This document shows, piece by piece, positions 1-6,270 of a stretch of DNA of 6,875 nucleotides (positions are counted from its first letter, which is position 1; the number at the start of each line of letters is the position of its first letter). The notes under the pieces are model-generated. The model saw only the letters and a list, made by a program, of their open reading frames with translations. It did not search any database and was not told the DNA's origin. The stretch lies in contig JAGVZX010000063.1 in NCBI GenBank assembly GCA_018302185.1, positions 1-6,875 on the forward strand. Direction: 5' to 3'. The position numbers and the translations under genes are program-made. The DNA is from Candidatus Woesearchaeota archaeon. Its GTDB lineage: Archaea > Nanobdellota > Nanobdellia > Woesearchaeales > UBA10200.

Positions 1-173
1 TATTTGGCGAAGAGATTGACCAATCTCGGCATAAGCTGGGCAATGATGTCAAAGCAATCACTTACCATAATTTCTCTGTCAAAGAGGAAGAGATAGAAGA
101 GAGAAGTAAAACAACTCCTAAAAATAAAAAATTAAGCAAGAAATGGGTTGCTAGAGTGGTATTGGATGTGTAA
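1..173 (+). CDS. archease, C-terminal fragment (gene begins upstream of the window)
   Basis: This is the last 56 residues of an open frame that enters from the left edge (first whole codon at 3, stop TAA at 171-173). The residues GEEIDQSRHKLGNDVKAITY and the ending WVARVVLDV match the conserved C-terminal part of archease (family pattern: RH..G..VKA.TYH followed by a closing W.A.V..DV). Archease is a small protein, about 140 residues, that speeds the guanylylation and turnover of the RNA ligase RtcB. The penultimate Asp of the family is a metal ligand in known structures and is present here. Between the VKAITYH strand and the final strand sits a Lys/Glu-rich stretch of about 20 residues, longer than the short turn I expect in most archeases. 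The neighbour starting 79 bases downstream is rtcB, the known partner, which supports the assignment. Only the C-terminus is seen, so the start and total length are unknown. Confidence 0.88.
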   Translation, partial: FGEEIDQSRHKLGNDVKAITYHNFSVKEEEIEERSKTTPKNKKLSKKWVARVVLDV

Positions 174-219
174 AAACAATTAACAACTGTAAAAAATAAC
201 CGAATAAAACTCCCAAACC

Positions 220-227
220 TTTTAATA
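220..227 (+). promoter_or_regulatory. TATA box of rtcB (leaderless promoter)
   Basis: TTTTAATA, centred about 29 bases before the rtcB ATG at 253. Archaeal transcription normally starts about 25-27 bases downstream of the TATA centre, which puts the first transcribed base at or a few bases before the ATG. No Shine-Dalgarno sequence is visible before the ATG. Despite lying behind archease, rtcB therefore probably has its own promoter. Confidence 0.6.
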
Positions 228-252
228 CAATAGCTGATATTTTCTGTTTATT

Positions 253-1707
253 ATGGTACCAAAAGAAATCATCAAGATAAACGACACAGTCTGGGAGCTT
301 CCTACCAGTTACAAAGAAGGCATGAAAGTGCCTGCAAGGATATTTGCAACAGAAGAGCTTCTCAACCAGATGGATGATGCAGTCTTTAATCAGTTGACTA
401 ATGTAGCTTGCTTACCAGGAATACAGAAATACGCATACTGCATGGCAGACGGACATTCTGGATATGGATTTCCTATAGGCGGAGTTGCAGCATTTGATCC
501 TGAAGTTGGGATAATTTCACCTGGAGGAATTGGATATGATATAAATTGCGGCATGCGCCTCATCAACACAAATCTCACATTAAAAGATGTCCAGCCAAAG
601 ATAAAAGAATTAGTTGACACATTATACAAGCTTGTTCCTGCAGGCGTTGGCGGCAAATCTACTTTGCATCTTGACAAAAAGCAGCTGGCAGAAGTCATGA
701 CAGATGGTGCTGCTTGGTGTGTTGAGAATGATTTAGGATGGAAACAGGATTTAGAAAGAATGGAGGAGAATGGGTGCATATCAGGAGCAGATCCTGCCAA
801 AGTCAGTGAAAGAGCATTCTCTAGAGGATTTTCACAGCTAGGTACTTTGGGTTCTGGCAACCATTACTTAGAGATACAGGTCGCTAATGATGAAAATATA
901 TTTGACACAGAAATTGCGAAGAAATTAGGCATCACACAGAAAGACCAGATTTTAGTCATGGTTCATTGCGGTTCTAGAGGATTTGGCCATCAGGTTGGGA
1001 CAGATTATCTTGAACTGTTTGAATCAGTGATGCGAAAATATAGCATCCATGTTCCTGATAGGGAATTAGCATGTGCGCCTTTCCAGAGCAAAGAAGGCCA
1101 GGATTATTTTAAGGCAATGGCTTGCGCAGCAAATCTTGCATTTACAAACAGGCAGGTTATAATGCACAAGATCAGGGAAGGATTTTCTCAAGTATTCAAG
1201 CAATCTCCAGAGAATTTAGGCATGGAACTTGTCTATGATGTCTGCCATAATATTGCAAAATTAGAGGAATATAAGATTGACGGCAAGAAGAAAACAGTTT
1301 TAGTGCACAGAAAAGGCGCAACAAGAGCGCTTGGCCCAGGAAGAAAAGAATTAGGTACACGCTTTAAAGAAACAGGACAGCCAGTAATAATTGGCGGCTC
1401 GATGGAAACTGGAAGCTACTTATTAGTTGGACAAGATAAATCTGATGATGAGACGTTTGGAAGCACTTGCCATGGCGCAGGCAGGACAATGTCACGTGCA
1501 CAGGCAAAAAGAACCTGGCGAGGAGAGAAATTACAAAGTGACATGGAAAAAAGAGGTATTTACGTAAAAGCTGTCTCAATGCCTGGCTTAGCAGAAGAAG
1601 CAGGTGATGCTTACAAGAATGTTGACCATGTTGTTGATGCTATGGCAAAGGCTGGGATAACGAAGCCGGTAGTTGCGTTGAAGCCTATTGGAAACGTAAA
1701 AGGGTAA
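253..1707 (+). CDS. rtcB: RNA-splicing ligase RtcB
   Basis: RtcB joins RNA ends carrying a 2',3'-cyclic phosphate or 3'-phosphate to 5'-hydroxyl ends, using GTP and Mn2+. In archaea it joins tRNA exons after intron removal. The 484-residue length is close to the 481 of the mature Pyrococcus horikoshii enzyme. Active-site elements are all present and almost in register with it: D95 and C98 in GGIGYDINCG, N203/H204 in LGSGNHYLE, H238 in HCGSRGFGHQ, H332/N333 in YDVCHNIAK, the GMP-accepting H407 in STCHGAGRTMSR, and the C-terminal KPIGNVKG with its Lys. The metal-binding Cys and His residues are intact, so the protein should be active. There is no intein, unlike some Pyrococcus copies. The ATG at 253 is chosen because it fits the family N-terminus and lies about 29 bases after a TATA box. 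Its activator archease is immediately upstream. Confidence 0.97.
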   Translation: MVPKEIIKINDTVWELPTSYKEGMKVPARIFATEELLNQMDDAVFNQLTNVACLPGIQKYAYCMADGHSGYGFPIGGVAAFDPEVGIISPGGIGYDINCGMRLINTNLTLKDVQPKIKELVDTLYKLVPAGVGGKSTLHLDKKQLAEVMTDGAAWCVENDLGWKQDLERMEENGCISGADPAKVSERAFSRGFSQLGTLGSGNHYLEIQVANDENIFDTEIAKKLGITQKDQILVMVHCGSRGFGHQVGTDYLELFESVMRKYSIHVPDRELACAPFQSKEGQDYFKAMACAANLAFTNRQVIMHKIREGFSQVFKQSPENLGMELVYDVCHNIAKLEEYKIDGKKKTVLVHRKGATRALGPGRKELGTRFKETGQPVIIGGSMETGSYLLVGQDKSDDETFGSTCHGAGRTMSRAQAKRTWRGEKLQSDMEKRGIYVKAVSMPGLAEEAGDAYKNVDHVVDAMAKAGITKPVVALKPIGNVKG

Positions 1708-1740
1708 AAATTTAGCTTCTGATTAATATTTGCATAAAAA

Positions 1741-1749
1741 TTTTAAATA
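1741..1749 (+). promoter_or_regulatory. TATA box of thrA (leaderless promoter)
   Basis: TTTTAAATA, preceded by the A-rich TGCATAAAAA (a possible BRE) and centred 29 bases before the ATG at 1774. This is the same geometry as for rtcB and predicts a leaderless thrA transcript. No Shine-Dalgarno sequence is seen. The 66-base gap after rtcB otherwise holds only AT-rich sequence. Confidence 0.6.
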
Positions 1750-1773
1750 ACTTCTGTTTGTTATTATATAACT

Positions 1774-4275
1774 ATGAAAATCCTCAAGTTCGGCGGAAGC
1801 TCAGTAGAAAATCCTGAAAGGATAAGGAATGTCATAAATATAATACTGAACTCGCAAAAAGAGAACAAAGAGATTGCTGTAATCTTCTCTGCGTTTGGAG
1901 GAGTGACTGACAAATTGATTGAGACAAGCGCTCTTGCAGCAAAGGGAGATGAAAGATACAAAAAACTTTTCAGTGAACTTGAGAAAAGGCATCTGGATAC
2001 AGTCAATTCATTAATTGCAGTAGAAAAACAGACAAAAGTTCTCAATCATATAAAAAATCTGCTTAAAGAGCTTGAGGCACTGATTCTCGGAGTTTATCTT
2101 GTCAAAGAACTTTCTCCTAAGACATTGGATGCAGTTGTAAGCATAGGAGAGATACTTTCTGCGTACATAATCAGCGAATACCTAAAAGAAAAAACTGATG
2201 CAGAATTCTTGGATGCAAGAAATTTAATCAAGACAGATGAAGGTTTTAATAATGCAGGAATTGATTTTGAGCTGTCAAATAAAAATATAAGAGAATATTT
2301 TGAGGGCAAGAATAATGCAAACGGAAATAATAATAGAGGTAGAGATAAAAATGCTAATAATAATCCTATCCAATGCATCACTGGCTTCATAGGCGCAACA
2401 CCTAGTGGGCAAACAACAACATTAGGCAGAGGAGGAAGCGATTATACTGCAGCAATATTTGCTGCTGCATTAGATGCAGATGAGATAGAAATTTGGAAAG
2501 ATGTAGACGGAGTCATGACAGCAGATCCAAGAAAAGTAAAGAAAGCATTCTCTATTGCGAGCATGACATACAAGGAAGCGATGGAACTAACTCATTTTGG
2601 TGCAAAAGTCATCTATCCAAAGACCATGGCTCCAGCGATGCAGAACAACATTGCACTAAGGATAAGAAACAGCTTTAACCCAAAGTTTGAAGGAACTGTT
2701 GTAAGCAATGCTGAAGTAAAAAATGACTATCCTATAAAAGGCATCTCTTCAATAACAGACATTGCATTATTGCGAGTAGAAGGTCCAGGCATGATCGGCG
2801 TTTCTGGCATCTCAATGAGATTATTTGGTGCATTGGCTAGGAAGAACATAAGTGCAATCTTAATTACACAGGCAAGCTCTGAACATTCAATCTGTTTTGC
2901 TGTCGAGCCTAAACAAGCATCTGCTGCAAAAAAAGTTCTTGAAGAAGAGTTTGCTCTGGAGATAAAAGCAAATCTGATCGATGAAGTTATTGTTGAGTCT
3001 GAACTCTCTATCTTGGCAATTGTAGGAGAAAGCATGAGAAAAGCAACTGGAGTTTCTGGCAAATTGTTCCAGGCATTGGGAAAAAATGGAATAAATGTGA
3101 TTGCGATCGCACAAGGATCGAGCGAATTAAACATCTCTGTTGTAATAAATAAAGCTGATGAAGTAAAAGCACTTAATGTAATCCATGATGCATTCTTCTT
3201 ATCAGGAGCAAGAACTGTGAATCTGTTTTTAGTTGGCACTGGACTTATAGGCAGCACATTGCTGAAGCAGATTCATGTACACTCTAAATTCCTTAATGAG
3301 CATTATTCGATAGATGTAAAAGTAGTTGCTATCGGAAATACTAAAAATATGAAATTTAAAGAAGAAGGAATAAATTTAGATGATTGGAAACAAGAATTAG
3401 AGAATGCTTCTGCGATGGACATCTCTAAATTTGTCAAATTAATGAAGCTAGCTAATCTTTCTAACAGCGTATTTGTAGACTGCACTGCAAGTGATGAGGT
3501 AGTTAAGCATTATGAAGATATCCTGAAATCAAGCATCTCTATCGTGACTCCAAATAAGAGAGCAAGCTCAAGCAAACTGGAAAATTATCTTAAATTAAAA
3601 GCAGCTGCGCAAAAGCATGGTGTCAAATTTTTGTATGAGACAAATGTAGGCGGTGGATTGCCGATTATCAGTACTTTGCAGGATCTCTTTTACAGCGGAG
3701 ATAAGATATTGAAGATTGAAGCAGTTCTATCTGGAACATTGAGCTGTATATTTAACAATTTCAAAGGAGAGAAAAAGTTCAGCGAGACAGTCAAGAAAGC
3801 AAAAGAGCTTGGCTACACTGAACCAGATCCAAGAGATGACTTAAACGGATTGGATTTTGCCAGAAAATTACTTATACTTGCAAGAGAAGCTGGATTTATG
3901 CTTGAGTTAGATGATGTGTCTGTTGAGAACATTTTGCCAGATGCCTGTGTTAAAGCAAAATCTGTTGATGAGTTCTTTTTGGAGTTGGAGAGGAATGAGA
4001 CTTTTTTCGAGCAGAAGAAGAAAGCTGCAGAAAGTAAGGGGAAAACTTTAAGGTTTATAGGCATACTTGAAAATGGTAAAGCCAGAATCTCTTTAGTTGA
4101 AGTAGATAATATGCATCCATTCTATTCACTCTCTGGCGCAGACAATATAATCTCTTTCACAACACAACGCTACCTAGAGAGGCCTTTGGTAATCCGCGGT
4201 CCAGGCGCTGGAGCAGAAGTTACTGCTGCTGGCGTTTTTGCTGATGTTATTAATACTGCTAATTATCTTGTTTGA
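1774..4275 (+). CDS. thrA: bifunctional aspartate kinase / homoserine dehydrogenase (ThrA type)
   Basis: This cytoplasmic enzyme would catalyse the first and third steps from aspartate to threonine and methionine: aspartate phosphorylation, then NAD(P)H reduction of aspartate semialdehyde to homoserine. Domains in order are aspartokinase (about 1-312; KFGGSSV at 5-11, LGRGGSDYTA at 217-226, WKDVDGVMTADPR at 241-253), two ACT repeats (about 320-475) and homoserine dehydrogenase (about 480-833). The dehydrogenase has nucleotide-binding VGTGLIG at 487-493, TPNK with K595, and TEPDPRDDLNGLDFARK, giving E683, D694 and K698 at the spacing of the yeast catalytic residues. ITQ (Q366) and IAQ (Q447) lie 81 apart, like the two threonine-binding glutamines of the Arabidopsis enzyme, so feedback inhibition by threonine is likely. 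The 833 residues compare with 820 in E. coli; most of the difference is an Asn-rich insert at 180-197. No other thr genes are in the window. The fused form is typical of bacteria and plants, so transfer is possible. Confidence 0.96.
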   Translation: MKILKFGGSSVENPERIRNVINIILNSQKENKEIAVIFSAFGGVTDKLIETSALAAKGDERYKKLFSELEKRHLDTVNSLIAVEKQTKVLNHIKNLLKELEALILGVYLVKELSPKTLDAVVSIGEILSAYIISEYLKEKTDAEFLDARNLIKTDEGFNNAGIDFELSNKNIREYFEGKNNANGNNNRGRDKNANNNPIQCITGFIGATPSGQTTTLGRGGSDYTAAIFAAALDADEIEIWKDVDGVMTADPRKVKKAFSIASMTYKEAMELTHFGAKVIYPKTMAPAMQNNIALRIRNSFNPKFEGTVVSNAEVKNDYPIKGISSITDIALLRVEGPGMIGVSGISMRLFGALARKNISAILITQASSEHSICFAVEPKQASAAKKVLEEEFALEIKANLIDEVIVESELSILAIVGESMRKATGVSGKLFQALGKNGINVIAIAQGSSELNISVVINKADEVKALNVIHDAFFLSGARTVNLFLVGTGLIGSTLLKQIHVHSKFLNEHYSIDVKVVAIGNTKNMKFKEEGINLDDWKQELENASAMDISKFVKLMKLANLSNSVFVDCTASDEVVKHYEDILKSSISIVTPNKRASSSKLENYLKLKAAAQKHGVKFLYETNVGGGLPIISTLQDLFYSGDKILKIEAVLSGTLSCIFNNFKGEKKFSETVKKAKELGYTEPDPRDDLNGLDFARKLLILAREAGFMLELDDVSVENILPDACVKAKSVDEFFLELERNETFFEQKKKAAESKGKTLRFIGILENGKARISLVEVDNMHPFYSLSGADNIISFTTQRYLERPLVIRGPGAGAEVTAAGVFADVINTANYLV
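2311..2364 (+). other. asparagine-rich low-complexity insert within thrA
   Basis: Codons 180-197 of thrA read NNANGNNNRGRDKNANNN: nine Asn in eighteen residues, mostly from runs of AAT codons. The insert lies between the end of the first kinase subregion (REYFEG) and the conserved ITGFIGATPSG strand, where I expect only a short turn in this family. It is in frame and flanked by well conserved sequence. It therefore looks like a tolerated surface loop grown by AAT-type repeat expansion, not a frameshift. Confidence 0.6.
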
Positions 4276-4281
4276 GATAAG

Positions 4282-4293
4282 AGAGTGAACTCT
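4282..4293 (+). repeat. short perfect inverted repeat between thrA and the HTH operon
   Basis: AGAGT-GA-ACTCT lies 6 bases after the thrA stop codon and upstream of the next promoter. As RNA it could form only a four-pair stem with a UGAA loop, and no T-run follows, so it is a weak candidate for a terminator. As DNA it is a 12-bp palindrome that a dimeric protein could bind, possibly the regulator encoded just downstream. The function is unknown. Confidence 0.35.
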
Positions 4294-4305
4294 AGATTAT
4301 AAGAA

Positions 4306-4358
4306 TAGTATACAAAAATGCGAAATATTTATATACTAATCGCATCTTTATATACTAA
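4306..4358 (+). promoter_or_regulatory. promoter and candidate operator of the HTH/nucleotidyltransferase operon
   Basis: A TATA box TTTATATA at 4328-4335 is centred 28-29 bases before the ATG at 4360. It is part of a perfect 12-bp direct repeat, TTTATATACTAA, at 4328-4339 and 4347-4358 (19-bp period, about two helical turns). The core TATACTA also occurs inverted (TAGTATA) at 4306-4312. In addition ATGCGA at 4318-4323 and TCGCAT at 4340-4345 form a perfect 6-bp inverted repeat bracketing the TATA box. Repeats covering the TATA box and start region are where archaeal repressors usually bind. Autoregulation by the encoded double-HTH protein is the natural inference, but nothing here proves which protein binds. 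Confidence 0.5.
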
Positions 4359-4359
4359 A

Positions 4360-5226
4360 ATGATGTTTTCAAAAACAGAGCTTAATATGCTCTCAGAGCT
4401 TGGAAATGGCAATAAGTATATGTCTGAGATAGCTAAATCTTTGAAGATAAGCGCTTCACAGAGTTATAGGATTGCACAGAAGCTGATCCAAAAAGGGATC
4501 ATAAGCTTAAAAAAAAGCATTCTGTTGCCTGAGATGAAAACTCATGTAAATTTGCTTCTTAAGATGCTTTCAGATGCACCAAATCTTATAATTCCTTTAT
4601 CAGGCACAGGCCTCCAGATATATCTTGCAGTATTAGAGCCAAAGACTATCAGGGAAATCGAGAAAGAAACAGGCCTTCACAAGACAACTGCCTTAAAGAA
4701 GATAAATCAAGGCAGAAGAATGAGCTTGCTGATTATCAAAGACAGAACATTTAAGGTTAACGAGAAACTCTGGCCAGGAGTAAAAGAGTATCTTTTAGAG
4801 CTGAAGAAATATGAAGAATCTGTTGATATGAGAGTTCCTGTAAACTCGATCATTTATTTTAAGAATGATTATGAGATAGTGTTCTCGAACAAAGAGATCA
4901 GTGATGCTGAAAAGACAGCATTCTCTGCATATGAGAGATATGGCATTAAACTTCTTCTTATTACAAATTATTATTATCTTCCAAAAAAGCGTCTGACAAA
5001 AGTTGAAGTATTTATGCATTCGCTTTATGTTGCAGAAAAAAGCAAAGACATAAGGCATCTGATATTTGCAGCATTATTCATGGCAAAATACAGAAAACAG
5101 GTTGCAAAAATAACCCATCAGATCGCAGATAATTTGACTAAAGTGTTGTCTGGTGAAAATATTCCTGGGTACCCTACGCTTGCAGAGATAAAAGATAGAG
5201 CAGGAGTTTACAACATAGAGGTGTAA
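4360..5226 (+). CDS. double winged-helix DNA-binding protein, probable regulator/antitoxin partner of the adjacent nucleotidyltransferase
   Basis: The function is not established, but a DNA-binding role is clear. Counted from the ATG at 4318 (302 codons), residues 18-70 form a winged helix with the MSEIAKSLKISASQSYRIAQ helices and an ALIQKGII-like wing entry. A second HTH (IREIEKETGLHKTTALKKIN) lies at about 97-150. Residues 172-295 form a separate mixed alpha/beta domain (SIIYFKNDYEIVFS; then LTKVEVFMHSLYVAEKSKD, all-helical) that I do not recognise and that may bind the partner. I prefer the ATG at 4360 (codon 15, giving 288 residues) because the strongest TATA box lies inside the longer frame, 28 bases before 4360, and residues 1-14 precede the fold. 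The stop is one base before the nucleotidyltransferase ATG, so the two are co-transcribed. The arrangement resembles AbiEi-AbiEii pairs. Alternatively it is a stand-alone regulator. Confidence 0.8.
   Translation: MMFSKTELNMLSELGNGNKYMSEIAKSLKISASQSYRIAQKLIQKGIISLKKSILLPEMKTHVNLLLKMLSDAPNLIIPLSGTGLQIYLAVLEPKTIREIEKETGLHKTTALKKINQGRRMSLLIIKDRTFKVNEKLWPGVKEYLLELKKYEESVDMRVPVNSIIYFKNDYEIVFSNKEISDAEKTAFSAYERYGIKLLLITNYYYLPKKRLTKVEVFMHSLYVAEKSKDIRHLIFAALFMAKYRKQVAKITHQIADNLTKVLSGENIPGYPTLAEIKDRAGVYNIEV
5218..5223 (+). promoter_or_regulatory. Shine-Dalgarno sequence of the nucleotidyltransferase gene
   Basis: GAGGTG matches the complement of the archaeal 16S 3' end and is placed 4 bases before the ATG at 5228, within the last codons of the upstream gene. 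It fixes this ATG as the start. It also contrasts with the leaderless first genes of the window, as expected for an internal operon gene. Confidence 0.7.
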
Positions 5227-5227
5227 G

Positions 5228-5887
5228 ATGATAAGTGATTTCAAAGATGTAGAAAAATTATTTGCAGAACTTGACAGATCGCTGCACAAAAAGTCAAGCA
5301 TCTATGTAATAGGCGGCGCAGCCCTTCTGAAAAGAGGGTTGAAAGATGCTACAAAAGATATCGATCTTGTTGTTGCGGCAAGGGATGAGTTCTTAGAGAT
5401 ACAAAATGCCCTGATTAATATGGGATTTATCACTAAGATCCCAGGTAAAGAATATTCTCATATGAATCTTTCACAGATATTCCAGAGAAAAGATTCCAGG
5501 ATAGACTTATTTGAAAAAGAAGTCTGCGGAAGATTCTCACTATCGAAAGGTATGATGAAAAGAGCAGAAAAAGTTATTGGATTAAGTAATGTTACTGTTT
5601 TTCTTTGCTCAAGTGAAGACATACTCCTATTCAAGACTATGACTGAACGCCCAGGAGATATTGAAGATTGCATAAGCATTGCAGCAAGACAGAATCCTGA
5701 CTGGGAGATTATTCTGGAAGAGCTTCTAAGCCAGATTAAACAAAGCAAACAGGATGTATGGATAACTTGGGCTGGAGAAAGGCTAGATCTTCTTACAGAA
5801 AGAGGAGTAGATATTCCTATAATGGATAAAGTTGATAAGTTAAGGGAAGAGTTTATTGCAGATTTCGAAAAAAGGCATACTTCTTAG
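5228..5887 (+). CDS. minimal nucleotidyltransferase-fold protein (DUF6036/AbiEii-like)
   Basis: This 219-residue protein has the signature of the polymerase-beta-like nucleotidyltransferase superfamily: IGGAALLKRG at 28-37, then TKDIDLVV with D44 and D46 as the first two metal-binding acidic residues, and RIDLF with D93 as the probable third. SSEDILLFKTMTERPGDIEDC (starting near 128) is like the SPEDL..K....RP.DLED segment of AbiEii/DUF1814 and DUF6036 proteins, with K136 and D144/D147 as candidate substrate residues. The C-terminal 50 residues (WITWAGERLDLLTERGVDIP) are conserved-looking, but I cannot assign them a role. Members transfer a nucleotide to RNA or protein, and some are toxins acting on the tRNA 3' end. 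The substrate here is unknown. It is translationally linked (1-base gap) to the double-HTH protein, suggesting an AbiE-like toxin-antitoxin pair. A housekeeping modification role cannot be excluded. Confidence 0.85.
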   Translation: MISDFKDVEKLFAELDRSLHKKSSIYVIGGAALLKRGLKDATKDIDLVVAARDEFLEIQNALINMGFITKIPGKEYSHMNLSQIFQRKDSRIDLFEKEVCGRFSLSKGMMKRAEKVIGLSNVTVFLCSSEDILLFKTMTERPGDIEDCISIAARQNPDWEIILEELLSQIKQSKQDVWITWAGERLDLLTERGVDIPIMDKVDKLREEFIADFEKRHTS

Positions 5888-5932
5888 ATTTTGCTTTTGT
5901 GATATATGCAACTAAATGATGAAAGCTTATAC

Positions 5933-5980
5933 TTCCGCTAAAGTAAGAATAATAGATGAAGGATTTTAATTTTGGCGGAA
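5933..5980 (+). other. long imperfect RNA hairpin downstream of the nucleotidyltransferase gene
   Basis: Positions 5933-5950 can pair with 5963-5980: 17 of 18 positions pair in plus-strand RNA (14 Watson-Crick, three G-U) with one A-A mismatch and a 12-base loop. The terminal TTCCGC/GCGGAA is the only GC-rich block in the area. All three non-Watson-Crick pairs are G-U on the plus strand and would be A-C mismatches on the minus strand, which points to a structure in plus-strand RNA. It begins 46 bases after the stop at 5887. No T-run follows, so a bacterial-type terminator is unlikely. It may be a 3'-end stability or processing element, or a small RNA. Confidence 0.45.
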
Positions 5981-6033
5981 AATATTGATAAAAGGTAATT
6001 GCATTTATTTAGATGTATTGAAAAATAAAAAGA

Positions 6034-6041
6034 TTTAAGTA
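6034..6041 (+). promoter_or_regulatory. TATA box of the 52-residue membrane protein gene
   Basis: TTTAAGTA follows an A-rich stretch (AAAAATAAAAAGA) and is centred 28-29 bases before the ATG at 6066, the same leaderless geometry as the larger genes of the window. This is a main reason to accept the small gene that follows. Confidence 0.5.
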
Positions 6042-6065
6042 TTTGAATGCATAAATAGTCTAATA

Positions 6066-6224
6066 ATGAGATTGAAAGAATCCCGTGAATCTAGAATAAC
6101 CAAATATTATGTTCGAGCAATAAAGAGGATTACTTTGGTAACCATATGGTTATTTATTCTATTCTTAGTTATAATGTCTATAATATGGGCTGCACCTAAA
6201 ATTTGGAATTGGGCATTAGGTTAA
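6066..6224 (+). CDS. small single-span membrane protein, 52 residues, unknown
   Basis: ATG at 6066, stop TAA at 6222-6224. I do not recognise this protein. The first 21 residues are basic (MRLKESRESR, then RAIKR) and are followed by one strongly hydrophobic segment at about 22-43 (LVTIWLFILFLVIMSIIWAA). A short Trp-containing tail KIWNWALG ends the protein. The positive-inside rule puts the basic N-terminus in the cytoplasm and the tail outside. There is no cleavable signal-peptide pattern. Support for coding comes from the correctly placed TATA box, the coherent charge/hydrophobic layout, and the two similarly small membrane proteins that follow on the same strand. The gap to the next gene is 77 bases and contains a separate TATA box, so it is probably its own transcript. 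Confidence 0.55.
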   Translation: MRLKESRESRITKYYVRAIKRITLVTIWLFILFLVIMSIIWAAPKIWNWALG

Positions 6225-6270
6225 AGAAGAATTTCTAAAAAATTAAAATAATATGTTATTCTTTCATAAA

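Noticed and set aside
390..860. Long minus-strand open frame (156 codons) inside rtcB
   Set aside because: It lies opposite a certain RtcB coding sequence and its composition is that of an antisense shadow; no promoter signal is seen.
1706..1745. AAAAATTTA / AAAAATTTTA repeats between rtcB and thrA
   Set aside because: Simple AT-rich similarity; the second copy is explained by the thrA TATA box.
2727..3257. Long minus-strand open frame (176 codons) inside thrA
   Set aside because: It is antisense to the conserved ACT repeats and the start of the dehydrogenase domain; no family resemblance and no start signals.
5916..5972. Tiny frame beginning ATGATGAAAGC, 17 codons, between the nucleotidyltransferase and the first small membrane protein
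   Set aside because: It has no TATA box or SD at the right distance, is very short, and runs into the hairpin at 5933-5980.
6247..6260. AATAA-TATG-TTATT inverted repeat between the 52- and 68-residue genes, as a terminator
   Set aside because: The stem is five A-T pairs only, easily found by chance in such AT-rich DNA, with no clear T-run after it.
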